From Tangfeifania diversioriginum (GTDB lineage Bacteria; Bacteroidota; Bacteroidia; Bacteroidales; Prolixibacteraceae), in contig CAMCBW010000006.1 in NCBI GenBank assembly GCA_945873105.1, forward strand, positions 1 to 64,000: a stretch of 64,000 nt of DNA. Direction: 5' to 3'. A model generated the notes under the pieces. The model was given only the letters and a program-made list of their open reading frames with translations, did not search any database and was not told the origin of the DNA. A program made the position numbers and the translations under genes. Every line of letters begins with the position of its first letter. Positions within the stretch are counted from its first letter, which is position 1. Of this stretch, positions 54,719 through 63,238 are shown in pieces.

Positions 54719-56050
54719 CTACCGGTGTCCTTTCCCCTGGGTCATCATCTTCTTCATGTTGGCGCCTGAGGAGACCATCTTCATCATCTTGCGGGTATCG
54801 GCAAACTGTTTCAACAACCGGTTGACCTCCTGTACCGAAGTGCCGGAACCACTGGCTATCCTTTTGCGGCGGGAGCCGTCGATCAGGGCTGCATCGGCCC
54901 GTTCGGCCTTGGTCATGGAGTAGATGATGGCCTCTACATGCTTGAAGGCATCGTCCTCAATGTCCACATCCTTCAACACCTTCCCCATGCCTGGAATCAT
55001 GCCTGCCAGATCCTTCAGGTTACCCATCTTCTTGATCTGTTGTATCTGTTTGAGGAAATCGTCGAAGTTGAACTGGTCTTTGGCCAGTTTCTTCTGGAGT
55101 TTCCTTGCCTCTTCCTCGTCGTATTGCTCCTGGGCCCTTTCAACCAGCGAAACGATGTCCCCCATACCGAGGATACGGTCGGCCATCCTGCTTGGATAGA
55201 AGGCATCGATGGCATCCATCTTCTCCCCCATCCCCACAAATTTGATCGGCTTGTTCACCACCGAGCGGATGGAAAGTGCGGCACCACCGCGGGTATCACC
55301 GTCCAGTTTGGTGAGGATTACCCCGTCAAAATTGAGCCGGTCGTTGAACTCCTTGGCGGTGTTCACGGCATCTTGTCCTGTCATGGAGTCGACCACAAAC
55401 AGGATCTCCTGCGGATTGACCGCATTCTTGATCGCCTCGATCTCCTTCATCATCATCTCGTCGATGGCGAGTCGGCCGGCGGTATCGATCAATACCACAT
55501 CGTGACCCTTCAACTTGGCCTCCCGGATGGCATCTTTGGCAATCTTGACAGGATCCTTGGTGGTTTCATCCGTGTAAACGGCCACCTGGATGGCGGCTCC
55601 CAATATGCGCAACTGTTCGATCGCCGCAGGCCTGTATACGTCACAAGCTACCAGCAGGGGATTCTTGCCCTGTTTGGTCTTCAAACGGTTGGCAAGCTTA
55701 CCTGAAAAGGTCGTTTTACCAGATCCCTGCAAACCAGACATCAGTATAATGGCAGGGGAACCTTTCAGATTGATGTCCACCGCCTGTCCACCCATCAGCT
55801 CCACCAACTCATCGTGAACGATCTTCACCATCAATTGCCCGGGGTTCAGCGAGGTAATTACCTGTTGTCCAATGGCCTTGTCCTTGATTCTGGTGGTAAA
55901 ATCCTTGGCGATCTTGAAGTTGACGTCCGCATCGAGCAAGGCGCGACGAACCTCCTTCAGGGTTTCTGCTACATTGATCTCAGTAATTTTACCCTGGCCC
56001 TTCAGCAATTTGAACGACCGTTCCAGTTTATCCGTAAGATTTTCAAACAT
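54719..56050 (-). CDS. ffh: Signal recognition particle protein
   Basis: 443 residues, GTPase that with 4.5S RNA targets membrane proteins to the translocon. N domain (1-90), G domain with GLQGSGKTTFSGKLA (P-loop), DTAGRLAIDEMMM and TKLDGDTRGGAALS, then the methionine-rich M domain (MGNLKDLAGMIPGMGKVLK, RRKRIASGSGTSVQEVNRLL). The end MTQGKGHR is usual. No SRP RNA gene was seen nearby. Confidence 0.97.
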   Translation of the reverse strand: MFENLTDKLERSFKLLKGQGKITEINVAETLKEVRRALLDADVNFKIAKDFTTRIKDKAIGQQVITSLNPGQLMVKIVHDELVELMGGQAVDINLKGSPAIILMSGLQGSGKTTFSGKLANRLKTKQGKNPLLVACDVYRPAAIEQLRILGAAIQVAVYTDETTKDPVKIAKDAIREAKLKGHDVVLIDTAGRLAIDEMMMKEIEAIKNAVNPQEILFVVDSMTGQDAVNTAKEFNDRLNFDGVILTKLDGDTRGGAALSIRSVVNKPIKFVGMGEKMDAIDAFYPSRMADRILGMGDIVSLVERAQEQYDEEEARKLQKKLAKDQFNFDDFLKQIQQIKKMGNLKDLAGMIPGMGKVLKDVDIEDDAFKHVEAIIYSMTKAERADAALIDGSRRKRIASGSGTSVQEVNRLLKQFADTRKMMKMVSSGANMKKMMTQGKGHR

Positions 56051-56377
56051 AATTCATTCGTAAATATTATAGGTAAATAATTGAATATCTGTTCGTACGT
56101 ATGGAACTCGCAAATTGATTTACATCGCCTTTTGTTGACTTAGTCCATGCTCGTTTCACACTATAAAAATTTGTCTTTTAAGGTAGTATGGAACTCCCCT
56201 GATAAATCGGGGTTCGTTTCACTATCTTTTTTTAAAGCGTACAAACTTACATGAAAAAAAAAAAAGTTAAGTCGCAGTTTTGATTTTTTTGACAAAAATT
56301 AGAAATAAAGCCGCATTGGCTGTAACGACTGCCAAAGTTGTTCGTCCTATTGGCAATACTAAAAAAAGTTCGCTTTC
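56051..56377. other. Intergenic region with repeated TATGGAACTC words
   Basis: 327 bp between divergent ffh and the DUF5916 gene. TATGGAACTC occurs at 56100-56109 and 56187-56196, each followed by TTCGTTTCAC about 45-80 bp downstream. The second copy encloses a CCCC-TGATAAATC-GGGG hairpin (56196-56212). A 6-bp stem TGCCAA/TTGGCA lies at 56330-56355, close to the plus-strand start. Promoters for both genes must be here, but none is clear. Confidence 0.4.
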
Positions 56378-59011
56378 ATGACGAGATTCTTCGCCTCAGT
56401 CCTAATCATACTAGCCGTTCCAACCACCCTCCTGGCCCAGGAACAGCCAAAAAAATTATATGTCGCCGAAAAATGCACCGCACCTGTCACCCTGGATGGA
56501 AATCTGGACGATCCGGCGTGGGAAGGCAAATGGGAAGGAGGTTTCGTCCAGCACGAACCCTATGAAAATGCCAAACCATCCCAGGAAACCGAATTCAGGG
56601 TACTCTTTGACGATGATTTCATCTATGTGGCCATCAAGGCTTTGGATACGGCACCCGATAGCATTGTCAACAGGTTGTCGCGCAAGGACAAGGCCGATGG
56701 CGACTGGGTGGGGGTAGCTTTCGACAGTTACCACGATCTCAGGACTGCCTTTGGCTTCTTTGTGTCGGCATCCGGGGTAAAAACAGATGAGATTTTCACC
56801 GATGATGGGAATGTGGAGGACCTTACCTGGGATCCGATCTGGTATGTCAAAACCAGGAAGCAAAGCTGGGGATGGTCGGCAGAGATGAAGATCCCGTTGA
56901 CCCAATTGCGGTTTGAAAAGAATTCGAAGGAGGTTTGGGGTTTTGAGGTAATCCGCAACCTGTTCAGAAAAAATGAATTCTCCCTGTGGCAAGCGATCGC
57001 CAGGAATGCATCGGGGTTTACCCGTCATTATGGGGAACTGGCTTTCAATGGTGAACTAAAACCAAAGAAACAATTCGACCTTACTCCCTATGTCACCGCA
57101 GGTGTCAACAAATACCAGGAAGAGGAGGGGAACAAATTTGCGGATGGTTCAGACAACAAACTAAATGGCGGATTGGACGGTAAGATAGGTGTGACCAACA
57201 ACCTGACGCTCGACTTTACCATCAACCCCGATTTCGGACAGGTAGAGGCAGATCCCTCCCAGGTCAACCTGACTGCCTACGAGACTTTTTTTGTAGAGAA
57301 GCGCCCCTTCTTCATTGAAGGAAACAACATCACTAGATTTCAGCTCGGTTTTGGGGATGGCGATTTGTCAACCGAGCAGCTCTTCTATTCGCGGAGAATT
57401 GGCAGGAGACCCCAGCTGGAGCAGGATTTGCGGGAGAATGAGTATGCCAGGACGCCGAACTTTACCCGCATCCTGGGGGCAGCCAAACTGACCGGCAAAA
57501 CCGCCAAAGGTTGGTCGGTAGGTGTCATTGAGAGTGTGGGGGCGGAAGAAAATGCCCGGATCGATTATCAGGGCACCCAGCGAAATGAGGTGGTTGAACC
57601 ACTTACCAACTATTTTGTGGGCAGGATCCAAAAAGACAGCAAGGATGGAAATACCATCTTCGGATTGATGGCGACAACGACCGACCGGCAATTAAACGAT
57701 TCACTGTCGATGGCAGAATTGCACAAAAGCGGCCGTTCAGCTGGGTTTGACTTCAAGCAATACCTCTTCCAGAAAAACTGGTTGTTGCAACTCAATGCCG
57801 TCGCGAGTGAGGTACAGGGAAGCAAGGAGGCAATCGCCCAAACACAGCGTTCTTCGGCCCACTTTTTCCAGCGGCCAGGAGCGAGACATCTCGATTACAA
57901 CGAAAATCGCACTTCGATTTCCGGTAACGGAGGGAACCTTCAGGTAACAAAAATTGGCGGAAATTTCAATTGTCTCTTTGCCACCATGTGGAAATCGCCA
58001 GGTCTGGAGCTCAATGACATAGGCTACCTCCGCTCTACCGATGAAATCTTCCAGGTCATCTGGGCCGGCTATAAATTCACCAAACCCAAGGGAATCATGC
58101 GCTCTGCCAGGTTGAATTTCAACCAATGGAATGGCTGGAACTACTTTGGGAGCCACCTGTTTACCGGTGGAAATTTCAACGGACACATCCAGTTCACCAA
58201 CCATTGGGGTTTTCATACCGGATTCAACATGGATTCTGAAAGCTACGACGCATCCCAGTTGCGTGGTGGTCCGTCGATGCTGATGCCCGGGAACAAATCC
58301 GTCTGGTTCTTCCTTGAGTCGGACACCCGGAAGAAACTCTCCTTTCAGTACCAGGGTCAGCACAACAGACAGGATAACCAGGCAGGATCAAGGGACCTGT
58401 TCTCGCCGATCATAAGGTATCAGCCTTTGAGTACACTTGAATTCCTTCTTGAACCCTCGTACACTATCAGCAAAAGTGAATTACAATATGTAGATGAGCA
58501 GTCCTGGAACAATGACCCAAGGTACCTGCTTGGCACCATCGACCAAAAGATATTTGCGGTCTCGGCACGGATCAACGTCAATCTCCGGCCCAATCTGACC
58601 ATCGAATATTGGGGACAACCATTTTTTGCCTCGGGCAGTTACAGGGATCTGAAAATGGTCACAAATCCTACCCATCCAGCCTACAGCGACCGCTTCCATG
58701 TCTATGATTCCCAACAACTCAGCGGTCCGGATGTGGACAATAACTTCCGGGTAGATGAAAACAGGGATGGTAAAACAGATTACCAGTTTGAAAATCCCAA
58801 TTTCAGTTTCAATGAATTCCTTTCCAACCTGGTTTTGCGTTGGGAATACCTGCCGGGATCAACCCTCTACTTGGTATGGTCCCAAAATCGGCTCTATGAT
58901 TCTTCGGCCGGTGATTTTGACCTCTCCTACAATCTGAATAAATTGTACAACCATGAAAAACCAAACAACACAATAATGCTCAAACTTTCTTACAGGATTG
59001 CACTGCATTGA
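56378..59011 (+). CDS. DUF5916 protein with N-terminal CBM9-like domain
   Basis: 877 residues with signal peptide (MTRFFASVLIILAVPTTLLA). Residues about 25-220 are a CBM9-like domain (TAPVTLDGNLDDPAWEGKWE, RVLFDDDFIYVAIKALD, FFVSASGVKTDEIFTDDG). The remainder is the DUF5916 region with TLDFTINPDFGQVEADPSQV and FFVEKRPFFIEGNNITRF. It is rich in alternating beta strands and ends in an aromatic-rich strand (YNHEKPNNTIMLKLSYRIAL), suggesting an outer-membrane barrel. Function unknown; the N-terminal domain hints at carbohydrate binding. Common in marine Bacteroidota. Confidence 0.87.
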   Translation: MTRFFASVLIILAVPTTLLAQEQPKKLYVAEKCTAPVTLDGNLDDPAWEGKWEGGFVQHEPYENAKPSQETEFRVLFDDDFIYVAIKALDTAPDSIVNRLSRKDKADGDWVGVAFDSYHDLRTAFGFFVSASGVKTDEIFTDDGNVEDLTWDPIWYVKTRKQSWGWSAEMKIPLTQLRFEKNSKEVWGFEVIRNLFRKNEFSLWQAIARNASGFTRHYGELAFNGELKPKKQFDLTPYVTAGVNKYQEEEGNKFADGSDNKLNGGLDGKIGVTNNLTLDFTINPDFGQVEADPSQVNLTAYETFFVEKRPFFIEGNNITRFQLGFGDGDLSTEQLFYSRRIGRRPQLEQDLRENEYARTPNFTRILGAAKLTGKTAKGWSVGVIESVGAEENARIDYQGTQRNEVVEPLTNYFVGRIQKDSKDGNTIFGLMATTTDRQLNDSLSMAELHKSGRSAGFDFKQYLFQKNWLLQLNAVASEVQGSKEAIAQTQRSSAHFFQRPGARHLDYNENRTSISGNGGNLQVTKIGGNFNCLFATMWKSPGLELNDIGYLRSTDEIFQVIWAGYKFTKPKGIMRSARLNFNQWNGWNYFGSHLFTGGNFNGHIQFTNHWGFHTGFNMDSESYDASQLRGGPSMLMPGNKSVWFFLESDTRKKLSFQYQGQHNRQDNQAGSRDLFSPIIRYQPLSTLEFLLEPSYTISKSELQYVDEQSWNNDPRYLLGTIDQKIFAVSARINVNLRPNLTIEYWGQPFFASGSYRDLKMVTNPTHPAYSDRFHVYDSQQLSGPDVDNNFRVDENRDGKTDYQFENPNFSFNEFLSNLVLRWEYLPGSTLYLVWSQNRLYDSSAGDFDLSYNLNKLYNHEKPNNTIMLKLSYRIALH

Positions 59012-59026
59012 AGAAGAGGAGCACTT

Positions 59027-59075
59027 AGCTAATAGCTATTAGCTGTTAGCTGTGTAGCAGTTAGCTATTCGTTCA
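59027..59075. repeat. AGCTATT-type 7-bp array after the DUF5916 gene
   Basis: AGCTAAT, AGCTATT, AGCTGTT, AGCTGTG and looser copies. This is the same word family as at 54577-54716, here starting about 15 bp after a stop codon. Confidence 0.75.
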
Positions 59076-59298
59076 GATGGATTATGGGATAGTAAAAAAC
59101 TGGTTCTCAAAGAGGTGCAATATTCAGCTTATTATGCTCCCTAAAACAGCGGTGATCTGGAAATTGCAGTTTATATATTTACATACCATTGATTGACAGA
59201 AAGATATGTATATAATAAAAAAAAACGCAAAACTCTTTTTGAATTAAAATATAACTACCTTTACATCGGATTATTTACCATTAAATAAGTTTTTTTTT

Positions 59299-59718
59299 AT
59301 GAACATTTTCGTAGGAAGCCTTCCATTTAGCTTGGAGGAGGCAGAATTAAAAGGTTTTTTTGAGGAGTACGGTGAAGTGACTTCAGCCAGAATTATTACT
59401 GACAAATTCTCCGGAAGGAGTAAAGGTTTCGGCTTTATTGAAATGCCGAATGCAGAAGAGGCCCAAAAGGCTATCGAAGAATTGAACGGTGCAGAAGTTG
59501 ACGGTCGTACAATCGTTGTAAACGAGTCCATCGAAAAACCAAAAGACGGCACAAGACGTCCAGGCGGCGGTGGCGGCGGTGGTTTCAACCGTGGCGGCGG
59601 CGGTGGTGGATTCAATCGTGGTGGCGATCGTGGCGGTTTCAACCGTGGCGGTGGTGATCGTGGTGGTTTCAACCGTGGCGGCGGTGACAGAGGTACCGGT
59701 CGCAGGTCCAGTTATTAA
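59299..59718 (+). CDS. RRM RNA-binding protein with Gly/Arg-rich tail
   Basis: 139 residues. One RNA recognition motif: RNP2 NIFVGSLPF at the start and RNP1 SKGFGFIEMP near residue 50, in the order of the standard fold. From about residue 90 the tail is Gly-rich with repeated GGGFNRGG, GDRGGFNRG and ends TGRRSSY, like RGG boxes. Such proteins are abundant in Bacteroidota, which mostly lack Hfq, and may act as RNA chaperones. A strong terminator lies about 170 nt downstream, leaving a long 3' untranslated part. Confidence 0.94.
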   Translation: MNIFVGSLPFSLEEAELKGFFEEYGEVTSARIITDKFSGRSKGFGFIEMPNAEEAQKAIEELNGAEVDGRTIVVNESIEKPKDGTRRPGGGGGGGFNRGGGGGGFNRGGDRGGFNRGGGDRGGFNRGGGDRGTGRRSSY

Positions 59719-60110
59719 GCAGTCGGACGTGTCGTAGCAATTGGGCTACAGTTTGAACTATTTTTGTGCTGAGTTCGTGTATGAAAAATTATTTCCTGAC
59801 TTAACAGCCTGTAATTAATCGGAATTGAAGCAGATCACTGAGATAATCCAAACAAAAGCAAATTCGTTCCAAAGCTTAAAATAGCATGTAAGAGGGATCC
59901 CAAAGGATCCCTCTTTTTGCATTTAACGGGTAATCACCTTCAAACAATTTTGAATTTTCAATTTTGGATTTTGGATTGGTTGCTCTTTTCGAAATGACGG
60001 GGGGATCAATGAAGTGCCTACTTTTTGAATTGTTTTTTAAGTTTGAAATGTTTGATGGGTTAATCCAAAATCGAAATTCAAAAATCCAAAATTTTATAAT
60101 TTAGATATAA
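59719..60110. other. Intergenic region between RRM gene and helicase gene
   Basis: 392 bp. It contains a small stem GTAGC-AATTGG-GCTAC shortly after the RRM stop, the terminator at 59890-59918, A/T-rich ATTTTGGATT words (about 59948-59980) facing AATCCAAAAT words (about 60062-60092), and a GTTTGAAAT copy near 60041. No gene seen. Confidence 0.5.
59890..59918 (+). terminator. Intrinsic terminator downstream of the RRM gene
   Basis: AAGAGGGATCC and GGATCCCTCTT pair perfectly over 11 bp around a CAAA loop, followed by a run of five T. Confidence 0.92.
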
Positions 60111-61436
60111 ATGAGTACTTCGTATTCAGCCCTTGTGGCAAAAGCTGTTGCCAATCTTGGCTTTGAGTCACTGAATCCAATGCAGGAAGAGATGCTGAAA
60201 GTGAGCAGGAAGGCCAAGCAAATAGAGCTCTTTTCGCCCACCGGCTCCGGCAAAACCGTTGCATTTCTGTTGCCGGTGCTGCAGAAAGCCACAGCACAAC
60301 AGCAGGGCACCTTTGCCATGGTGGTCGTACCTTCCAGGGAACTGGCACTGCAGATCGAACAGGTATTCAAATCGATGGGGAGCGGATTGAAAGTTTCTAC
60401 CTGTTATGGGGGGCACAAGGTGAAGACAGAGCTGAATAACCTGACAGAGAAACCGTCCCTATTGATTGGGACACCGGGCCGATTGTTCTACCACCTTGAA
60501 AAGGGAAATATCGATCCTACTACCATTGACCTGCTGGTACTGGATGAATACGACAAGTCGCTTGAATTTGGTTTTGAACGGGAGATATCGGCGATATTGC
60601 AGCAGATCCCGGAAAAGGCACAGATGATCCTCACTTCGGCCACCAGATCGAGCACAGTGCCTGATTATGTCAAAATTCAGGATCCGGTCATCCTTGACTA
60701 CAGCAGCGATGAAAAACCGTCAGGATTGGAGATAAAAATAGTCCGAGCAGAGGAGAAGGACAAGCTTTCGCTGCTGTTCAAGCTGCTGACCAATGTTCAT
60801 GAAGGTCTGACCCTGGTCTTTTGCAACCACCGGGAGGCAGTGGAGCGCATCAGTGCCTTGCTCGCCGAAAGCGATGTCTCCCACGACACCTACCACGGAG
60901 GTTACGAACAGGCACAACGTGAAAGGGCATTGATCAAATTCAGGAATGGAAGTAACCCGATCTTGGTAACGACGGATCTTGCCTCCCGCGGACTGGACAT
61001 CACCGGGGTTAAAAACATCATCCATTACCAGCTGGCCAACAGTGAAACAGTTTTTGTCCACCGAAATGGCCGGACTGCCAGGATGGAACAGGAGGGTACG
61101 GTATGGGTCTTGCTCGCTGCAGGTGAAAAAGTACCTGATTATATACCCCCATTCGCAAAGGAGGAATTTGTGCATGAATGCCTGCACCCCATGAAAGGCA
61201 GTTACTTCACAACGCTCTATTTTGGCGCCGGGAAAAAGGACAAAATAAGCAAAGGCGATATCGTAGGATTACTGATCCAAAAGGGAGGATTGGTCAAGGA
61301 GGAGATTGGATTGATCAATATTCTTGATTATGAATCTTATGCAGCAATACCTGCGGCAAAGGCCAGGAAGCTTACCTCCCTTCTTCAAACAGAGAAAATC
61401 AAGAATAAAAAGGTGAAAATTGCACAGTCAAACTAA
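60111..61436 (+). CDS. DbpA-like DEAD-box RNA helicase
   Basis: 441 residues. SPTGSGKTVAFLLPVLQKA (motif I), VVPSRELALQIE (Ia), LIGTPGRLFYHLE (Ib), VLDEYDKSLEFGFE (motif II, DEYD instead of DEAD), LTSATRS (III), ATDL-type VTTDLASRGLDI (V) and VHRNGRTARME (VI) are present. The last 75 residues (LYFGAGKKDKISKGDIVGLL, NILDYESYAAIPAAKARKL) match the DbpA C-terminal RNA-binding domain. In E. coli that domain recognises helix 92 of 23S rRNA during large-subunit assembly. That role here is inference from the domain. Confidence 0.92.
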   Translation: MSTSYSALVAKAVANLGFESLNPMQEEMLKVSRKAKQIELFSPTGSGKTVAFLLPVLQKATAQQQGTFAMVVVPSRELALQIEQVFKSMGSGLKVSTCYGGHKVKTELNNLTEKPSLLIGTPGRLFYHLEKGNIDPTTIDLLVLDEYDKSLEFGFEREISAILQQIPEKAQMILTSATRSSTVPDYVKIQDPVILDYSSDEKPSGLEIKIVRAEEKDKLSLLFKLLTNVHEGLTLVFCNHREAVERISALLAESDVSHDTYHGGYEQAQRERALIKFRNGSNPILVTTDLASRGLDITGVKNIIHYQLANSETVFVHRNGRTARMEQEGTVWVLLAAGEKVPDYIPPFAKEEFVHECLHPMKGSYFTTLYFGAGKKDKISKGDIVGLLIQKGGLVKEEIGLINILDYESYAAIPAAKARKLTSLLQTEKIKNKKVKIAQSN

Positions 61437-61466
61437 GAAGCTGATTAAAATTATTACACAACTTGT

Positions 61467-61528
61467 CCCGATTCATCGGGAGAGAAAATCGCTTGCGATT
61501 TTCCAACTCTGTGAAACTCCGGGGTTTC
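61467..61528. terminator. Three consecutive short hairpins between convergent genes
   Basis: CCCGAT-TC-ATCGGG (61467-61480), GAAAATCG-CTTG-CGATTTTC (61484-61503) and GAAAC-TCCGGG-GTTTC (61513-61528). They lie between the helicase and the minus-strand operon and may end transcription from both sides, though T-runs are poor. Confidence 0.45.
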
Positions 61529-61631
61529 TCTAATGAAAATTCAAAATAGCAGAAATTTCTATTTGCCCTCTGGTTTCGATAAATAGTCAGATATTCTCTG
61601 TGTTATATATTTAAACAGTCTCTAACTGTCC

Positions 61632-62525
61632 TTACATCCTTAGCACCATCCTGAGTTTTTGAGGCAGGGCCCTGTAGAGGATGATTGCTTCAGATTTGGG
61701 CAGCGTGATGACAATTTTAGGCACGATTGCCTCCCGTTTGAGGGAGGAGAGTGCCTTGATGGATTTTTCAGTCTCCCGTTTGGTGAAGCTCCTCCTTAAA
61801 CTGTCCACCCTCATTTTATCTTCACCTTCACTTTGCTCCGATTGCTGGATCACCAATTGCAGGTTACGTTCAAAATTCATCACAATGTAGACATCCTCTG
61901 TTCTTCGCGGTGCGGGAGTTGCATCCATTTTGCTGGCTTCAATGGTATCCTTGGGAGCCACTTTTACCAGGAAAGGAACGCGTACAATGGTGGAAGCTGC
62001 ATTTTTAAGTACGAAGGGTTGAGAGAGCCAGTGAAGCAGTCTCTCCGTATGAAACATCCGAATAGAATTGCTAATCCAAACATCTGCTATTTTGCTGTCG
62101 TGTAGCGGAATGCCTCTCATCTCCAGCGTGGCAACCTTTTTGATCAGATCAAGTACCAAATAGATTGAATCTTCCGAGGATAGGTTGTAACGGGATCTGA
62201 GCAGGGTCTCTGTCTTCTTTAATTCGAAGAGCTTCAACAGATCCTCCTTGCTGTTGGAAACGGATTCCTGAGCAGAAGTCTTGTTTTGATCCAAGGTCTC
62301 AGACTTTGCTGTTGCTTTGGAAGCCTTTTCAACTTTTTTCGGTGCAGTGCCGGATTTGTCCTGTTTCTTGGCATTGCCGCTTTCCTTCACTTCTGTTTTG
62401 AGCAAAACAGTATCAGGCAATGGATTGATGGTTGCTACCGGCAGGATGACGGTGGTGGTTAGCACATAGGCTGCTATCAAAAACAATAAGCTGGTGATGA
62501 TCCAAAAAAGAGATTTTTTTGCCAT
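61632..62525 (-). CDS. Membrane-anchored protein of unknown function in an L,D-transpeptidase operon
   Basis: 297 residues. One N-terminal transmembrane helix (LFWIITSLLFLIAAYVLTTT) is followed by a Lys/Ala/Ser-rich linker (about residues 45-95) and a mixed helical/beta domain (LYNLSSEDSIYLVLDLIKKV-like, then TERLLHWLSQPFVLKNA and EDVYIVMNFERNLQLVI). I recognise no family. It lies nine bases after the transpeptidase gene, so it likely acts in the same envelope process. Confidence 0.7.
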   Translation of the reverse strand: MAKKSLFWIITSLLFLIAAYVLTTTVILPVATINPLPDTVLLKTEVKESGNAKKQDKSGTAPKKVEKASKATAKSETLDQNKTSAQESVSNSKEDLLKLFELKKTETLLRSRYNLSSEDSIYLVLDLIKKVATLEMRGIPLHDSKIADVWISNSIRMFHTERLLHWLSQPFVLKNAASTIVRVPFLVKVAPKDTIEASKMDATPAPRRTEDVYIVMNFERNLQLVIQQSEQSEGEDKMRVDSLRRSFTKRETEKSIKALSSLKREAIVPKIVITLPKSEAIILYRALPQKLRMVLRM

Positions 62526-62534
62526 GTCGGTGAA

Positions 62535-63224
62535 TTAGTATATAAATACTTTGGCCCCTTTGTCGAGGGTATTGAAAATGACTTCAAGGTCTGCATCGCC
62601 CAAACGGACGCACCCATGGGTCACCGGTAAGCCAAGAAATCGCTGGTAGAGGGTTCCGTGCAACATGTATCCATCTCCAATATTTAATGCATAGGCACCG
62701 AGGGTGGCCTCGTCGTAACGCTCTGAAGAGCGTGCCGACGGAGGTTTCAACCCCTCTTCTATAAAGGCCCAGTCGGGCTTCGTCCAAACAGGGTCTCGTC
62801 TCTTCAGTTGAACGGCGAACATGCCTTTGGGAGTTTTGAATGGTTTTCTGGTGCCATCCGGATAGATCAGGATTTCATCCTTTCCGGTGGAACAAACACC
62901 TGTCCGAATGGTATCAATTGCATTGCGCAAAACAAACCTGTTTTCAGAGGTATTGATCAGAATATAGGGTTTCTCAGGCATCAGATCCTGCAATTTACGC
63001 TGCAACGAGGCAATGTTTGATTTACTGGTTTGAATCTGTTTCCCAACATTCCTGACTACCATCTCCTTTGTGTTCAGCGTTGCGGTGAACCATGATTTAA
63101 CCCCAAATGCCGCATTTTGGTAAACCGGAGTAAACCAAATTATGGTAGGGATCCAACAAAGGAACAAGAGCGGGATGATCCAGGGAGCATATTTTTTCAA
63201 CCAACTTTTTTCTTCAGTTTCCAT
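62535..63224 (-). CDS. L,D-transpeptidase (YkuD domain), membrane-anchored
   Basis: 229 residues. A cytoplasmic tip and one transmembrane helix (YAPWIIPLLFLCWIPTIIWF) precede the YkuD domain. The active-site pattern is YMLHGTLYQRFLG (His189) and LPVTHGCVRLGDADLE (Cys205), the H-G...H-G-C-V-R-L signature. PYILINTSENRFVLRNAIDT begins the domain. These enzymes form 3-3 crosslinks or attach proteins to peptidoglycan. Fourteen bases separate it from a second YkuD gene upstream. Confidence 0.92.
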   Translation of the reverse strand: METEEKSWLKKYAPWIIPLLFLCWIPTIIWFTPVYQNAAFGVKSWFTATLNTKEMVVRNVGKQIQTSKSNIASLQRKLQDLMPEKPYILINTSENRFVLRNAIDTIRTGVCSTGKDEILIYPDGTRKPFKTPKGMFAVQLKRRDPVWTKPDWAFIEEGLKPPSARSSERYDEATLGAYALNIGDGYMLHGTLYQRFLGLPVTHGCVRLGDADLEVIFNTLDKGAKVFIY

Positions 63225-63238
63225 TTTATCAAGGATAA

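Noticed and set aside
56196-56212. tRNA-like fold because of GGGGTTCG
   Set aside because: No acceptor, D or anticodon arm can be built around it.
59238-59264. Promoter TTTG...TACCTTTAC before the RRM gene
   Set aside because: The spacer is only 14 nt, too short for the Bacteroidota -33/-7 arrangement.
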